From Melioribacter roseus (GTDB lineage Bacteria > Bacteroidota > Ignavibacteria > Ignavibacteriales > Melioribacteraceae), in contig DYHH01000017.1 in assembly GCA_020724265.1 (NCBI GenBank), positions 1 to 64,000 on the forward strand: 64,000 bases of DNA. Direction: 5' to 3'. Below, piece by piece: positions 62,149 through 64,000 of this stretch (positions are counted from its first letter, which is position 1; the number at the start of each line of letters is the position of its first letter). The notes beneath the pieces were generated by a model. The model was not told the origin of the DNA. It searched no databases and saw only the letters and a program-made list of their open reading frames with translations. The position numbers and the translations under genes are program-made.

Positions 62149-62865
62149 TTAATTCAACAACTTAAATAAAGTTGTTGTGAAGCCAACGTTAAACTGCCAG
62201 TCAATAGCATGATCATTTAAACCGGCTGTGTAAGCGGCATCTAAAATAAATCGTGGCGATATTTGATATGAAATTCCCACATCAAAATAGAGAGGTTTGA
62301 AAGCTTCTGAGTTTTCACCGAAGACTTCAATATAGATTCCGGCTGGACTTTCAAAGTCGGGAGTTAGAGCAAATGCATAAATAAATGACTTATCCCCCTC
62401 GAAACTTTTTGAGTGAAATACTCCACCAAGAGTTGCATCTAATTGAAAAATGCCTCTATGAAAAGACCAAGCTGAATAAATTGTAAATCTGTTGTTTTTG
62501 TTCTCTAAAAATTCCGTACGCCCCAGTAGTGCAACAGCCATGCCCGGGTCTCTGAATATTTGTGATTTTAGTTGGACTCCGAAATCACCAACCTTGGTTT
62601 CGGATTTCCCTGCAAATTCAATATGATTTACAACGCCACTCATTAAAAATCCTAACTCAAAATTTGGAAGAGCGGTAAATTTTAACAATGCGGGAACACT
62701 CCAATAATTTTCTTCTACCATCCAACCTATTTCCAATTCAGTATAACCATATTCTGTTAAATATCCATTGTCCGATGCCGAAGGGCGGGTAGCATTTGAG
62801 AAAATTTCTTGAGAAAAAATTGCAGAAGAAAAGAAAATCATAAAAATTATAATTACGTTTTTCAA
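62149..62865 (-). CDS. Outer-membrane beta-barrel protein, phenol MetA-degradation-like
   Basis: A 238-residue exported protein with a signal peptide (KNVIIIFMIFFSSAIFSQ) and alternating beta strands to a C-terminal strand ending FTTTLFKLL. The layout (TEYGYTELEIGW, PNFELGFLMSG near the start, and SYQISPRFILDAAYTAGLNDHAIDWQFNVGF at the end) resembles the Phenol_MetA_deg family of small outer-membrane barrels often found beside aromatic degradation genes. It lies directly upstream of paaA on the same strand and may serve aromatic uptake; this is inference. Confidence 0.7.
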   Translation of the reverse strand: MKNVIIIFMIFFSSAIFSQEIFSNATRPSASDNGYLTEYGYTELEIGWMVEENYWSVPALLKFTALPNFELGFLMSGVVNHIEFAGKSETKVGDFGVQLKSQIFRDPGMAVALLGRTEFLENKNNRFTIYSAWSFHRGIFQLDATLGGVFHSKSFEGDKSFIYAFALTPDFESPAGIYIEVFGENSEAFKPLYFDVGISYQISPRFILDAAYTAGLNDHAIDWQFNVGFTTTLFKLLN

Positions 62866-63001
62866 TTTATCCTCCGGTTATTAACAAATAAATATAATGA
62901 TTTTGAGATACGTTATTAATCCTTTGTTAATGATAATCCAACCAAGATTTCTTATTTTTTAAGACAAATTTGTTTTATTTTTTAATTGGATACGGTAAAA
63001 T

Positions 63002-64000
63002 ATGGAAAACATAAAAAACTTCTTCTATCCGAAATCAATTTGTGTAGTTGGTGCATCGACTAAAGAAAAAAGTATTGGTTACGAATTGCTTCGCACGATA
63101 AGCAATTATGGTTACAAGGGAATAATTTATCCCGTTAATCCCAAAGCAGATAGTGTTCTTGGCTATAAATGCTACAAATCAATAGAAGTAATAGATGGAC
63201 AAATTGATTTAGGTATAATTGTAGTTCCCAAGCAGTTTGCCGAAGAGTCCGTTGATTCGTTGTTGGCAAAAAATGTAAAATCGATTGTCTTGATAACTGC
63301 CGGATTTAAAGAAGTCGGAAAAGAAGGCGAAGAAGTTGAAAATCGAATAACAAAGAAAGTAAAAGATGCAGGTGCAAGATTAGTCGGTCCTAATTGTATG
63401 GGAGTCATAAACACTCTCGAGTCCACAAAGCTTAATGCGACTTTCGTTGCAGAGAAACCGGAGACAGGCGGAACAGGGTTCTTATCACAAAGCGGAGCAC
63501 TTGGAGCTGCCGTATTAAATTCATTACGCGAAACAGATATTAAGTTTGCTCATTTTATTAGTGTAGGCAACAAAGCAGATATTAATGAAAATGATCTTCT
63601 TCATTTTTGGCAGAGCGATGATAACATAAAAACAATAACAACCTATTTAGAAAGTTTTATTGACGGTGAGAATTTCGTTAAACCAATAATAACCGGCGAA
63701 GTTACTAAACCGGTTATAGTTTTAAAAGCCGGGAAAACTTCTTCCGGAATGAAAGCTGCATCTTCCCATACAGGTGCATTAAGCAGTCGAGATCAGGTTG
63801 TTGAAGCAGTGCTTCGTCAGTTTGGAATTTTAAGAGTTAATGATATTAACGAATTATTCAATACAGCAAAAGGATTCGAGAATTTTCCTTTCCCAAAAGG
63901 AAACCGGGTTGCGATTATTACCAATGCCGGAGGTCCGGCTATACTCGCAGTTGATTCATTAGAAAAAGAAAATCTGATACTTGCAGAATTTTCGGAAGAA
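63002..64000 (+). CDS. ADP-forming acyl-CoA synthetase, N-terminal part (runs off the window)
   Basis: An open frame of 333 codons from ATG at 63002 reaches the window edge, so the gene is partial. It begins with a CoA-binding Rossmann domain (NFFYPKSICVVGASTKEKSIG), continues with NPKADSVLG, LITAGFKEVG, GPNCMGVIN and GFLSQSGALG, and contains VLKAGKTSSGMKAASSHTGALS with the phospho-relay His. This is the NDP-forming acyl-CoA synthetase (acetate-CoA ligase, ADP-forming) family, which makes acyl-CoA or ATP reversibly. It is divergent from the paa operon. No paaK is in the window, so it may activate phenylacetate or another arylacetate; this is a hypothesis. Confidence 0.88.
   Translation, partial: MENIKNFFYPKSICVVGASTKEKSIGYELLRTISNYGYKGIIYPVNPKADSVLGYKCYKSIEVIDGQIDLGIIVVPKQFAEESVDSLLAKNVKSIVLITAGFKEVGKEGEEVENRITKKVKDAGARLVGPNCMGVINTLESTKLNATFVAEKPETGGTGFLSQSGALGAAVLNSLRETDIKFAHFISVGNKADINENDLLHFWQSDDNIKTITTYLESFIDGENFVKPIITGEVTKPVIVLKAGKTSSGMKAASSHTGALSSRDQVVEAVLRQFGILRVNDINELFNTAKGFENFPFPKGNRVAIITNAGGPAILAVDSLEKENLILAEFSEE

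Overview
The window is AT-rich bacterial DNA whose gene content points to the Ignavibacteria/Bacteroidota side of the tree. It opens with dnaN-recF-DUF721-gyrB-gyrA, so it probably starts just downstream of dnaA, close to the replication origin. A secreted subtilisin ends in a type IX secretion (Por) sorting domain with the NYPNPFNPATKIKF motif typical of Ignavibacteria and relatives. DUF3078, DUF2911, an OMP_b-brl_3 TonB-type receptor, VPS10/BNR-repeat and PD40 proteins, and an IspH of about 400 residues fit the same lineage. This placement is inference from families and motifs; no rRNA is present.

Layout. 1-7130: replication/gyrase operon closed by a good intrinsic terminator. 7157-14137: a trans-sulfuration-type PLP enzyme, a secreted M1 peptidase, a T9SS-exported subtilisin and a PPK2 kinase. 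14134-19537: a five-PAS histidine kinase, a secreted GH13 enzyme and a PerM-family permease. 19789-23906: RNase P RNA running almost directly into recJ-yebC-ruvC-ruvA. 23907-31805: uvrB, a CcmE-like remnant, a DUF3078 protein, an esterase and a BNR-repeat protein. 31912-35114: sufE, then dgt flanked by yefM-yoeB and vapBC-type toxin-antitoxin pairs. 35175-36959: ispH and a DUF2911 protein. 37009-62079: a long minus-strand stretch holding the aerobic phenylacetate (paa) catabolon (paaZ, Y, J, I, H, G, D, C, B, A) split into blocks by unrelated genes. 62149-64000: an outer-membrane protein and a divergent, truncated ADP-forming acyl-CoA synthetase.

How the paa genes work together: PaaABC(D) epoxidises phenylacetyl-CoA, PaaG isomerises it to the oxepin, PaaZ opens and oxidises the ring, PaaJ/H complete beta-oxidation, and PaaI/PaaY hydrolyse stalled CoA esters. 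No paaE reductase and no AMP-forming paaK ligase are in the window; the ADP-forming ligase next door is a possible substitute for PaaK.

The most unusual structure is a set of small cassette-like elements inside the paa region. Two four-helix-bundle genes, from different subfamilies, each sit alone in an operon gap between inverted arrays of short tandem repeats: 4+4 octamers at 45037-45481 and 5+5 heptamers at 60661-61156. A gene-less pair of the same heptamer arms (4+4) lies at 58969-59095. Related hexamer arrays lie at 26359-26409 and 46717-46783; the first supplies the C-terminus of a CcmE-like protein that it seems to have truncated. There is also a MITE-like element of about 172 bp (39147-39318), and RNase P RNA carries the same palindrome at two or three stem tips.
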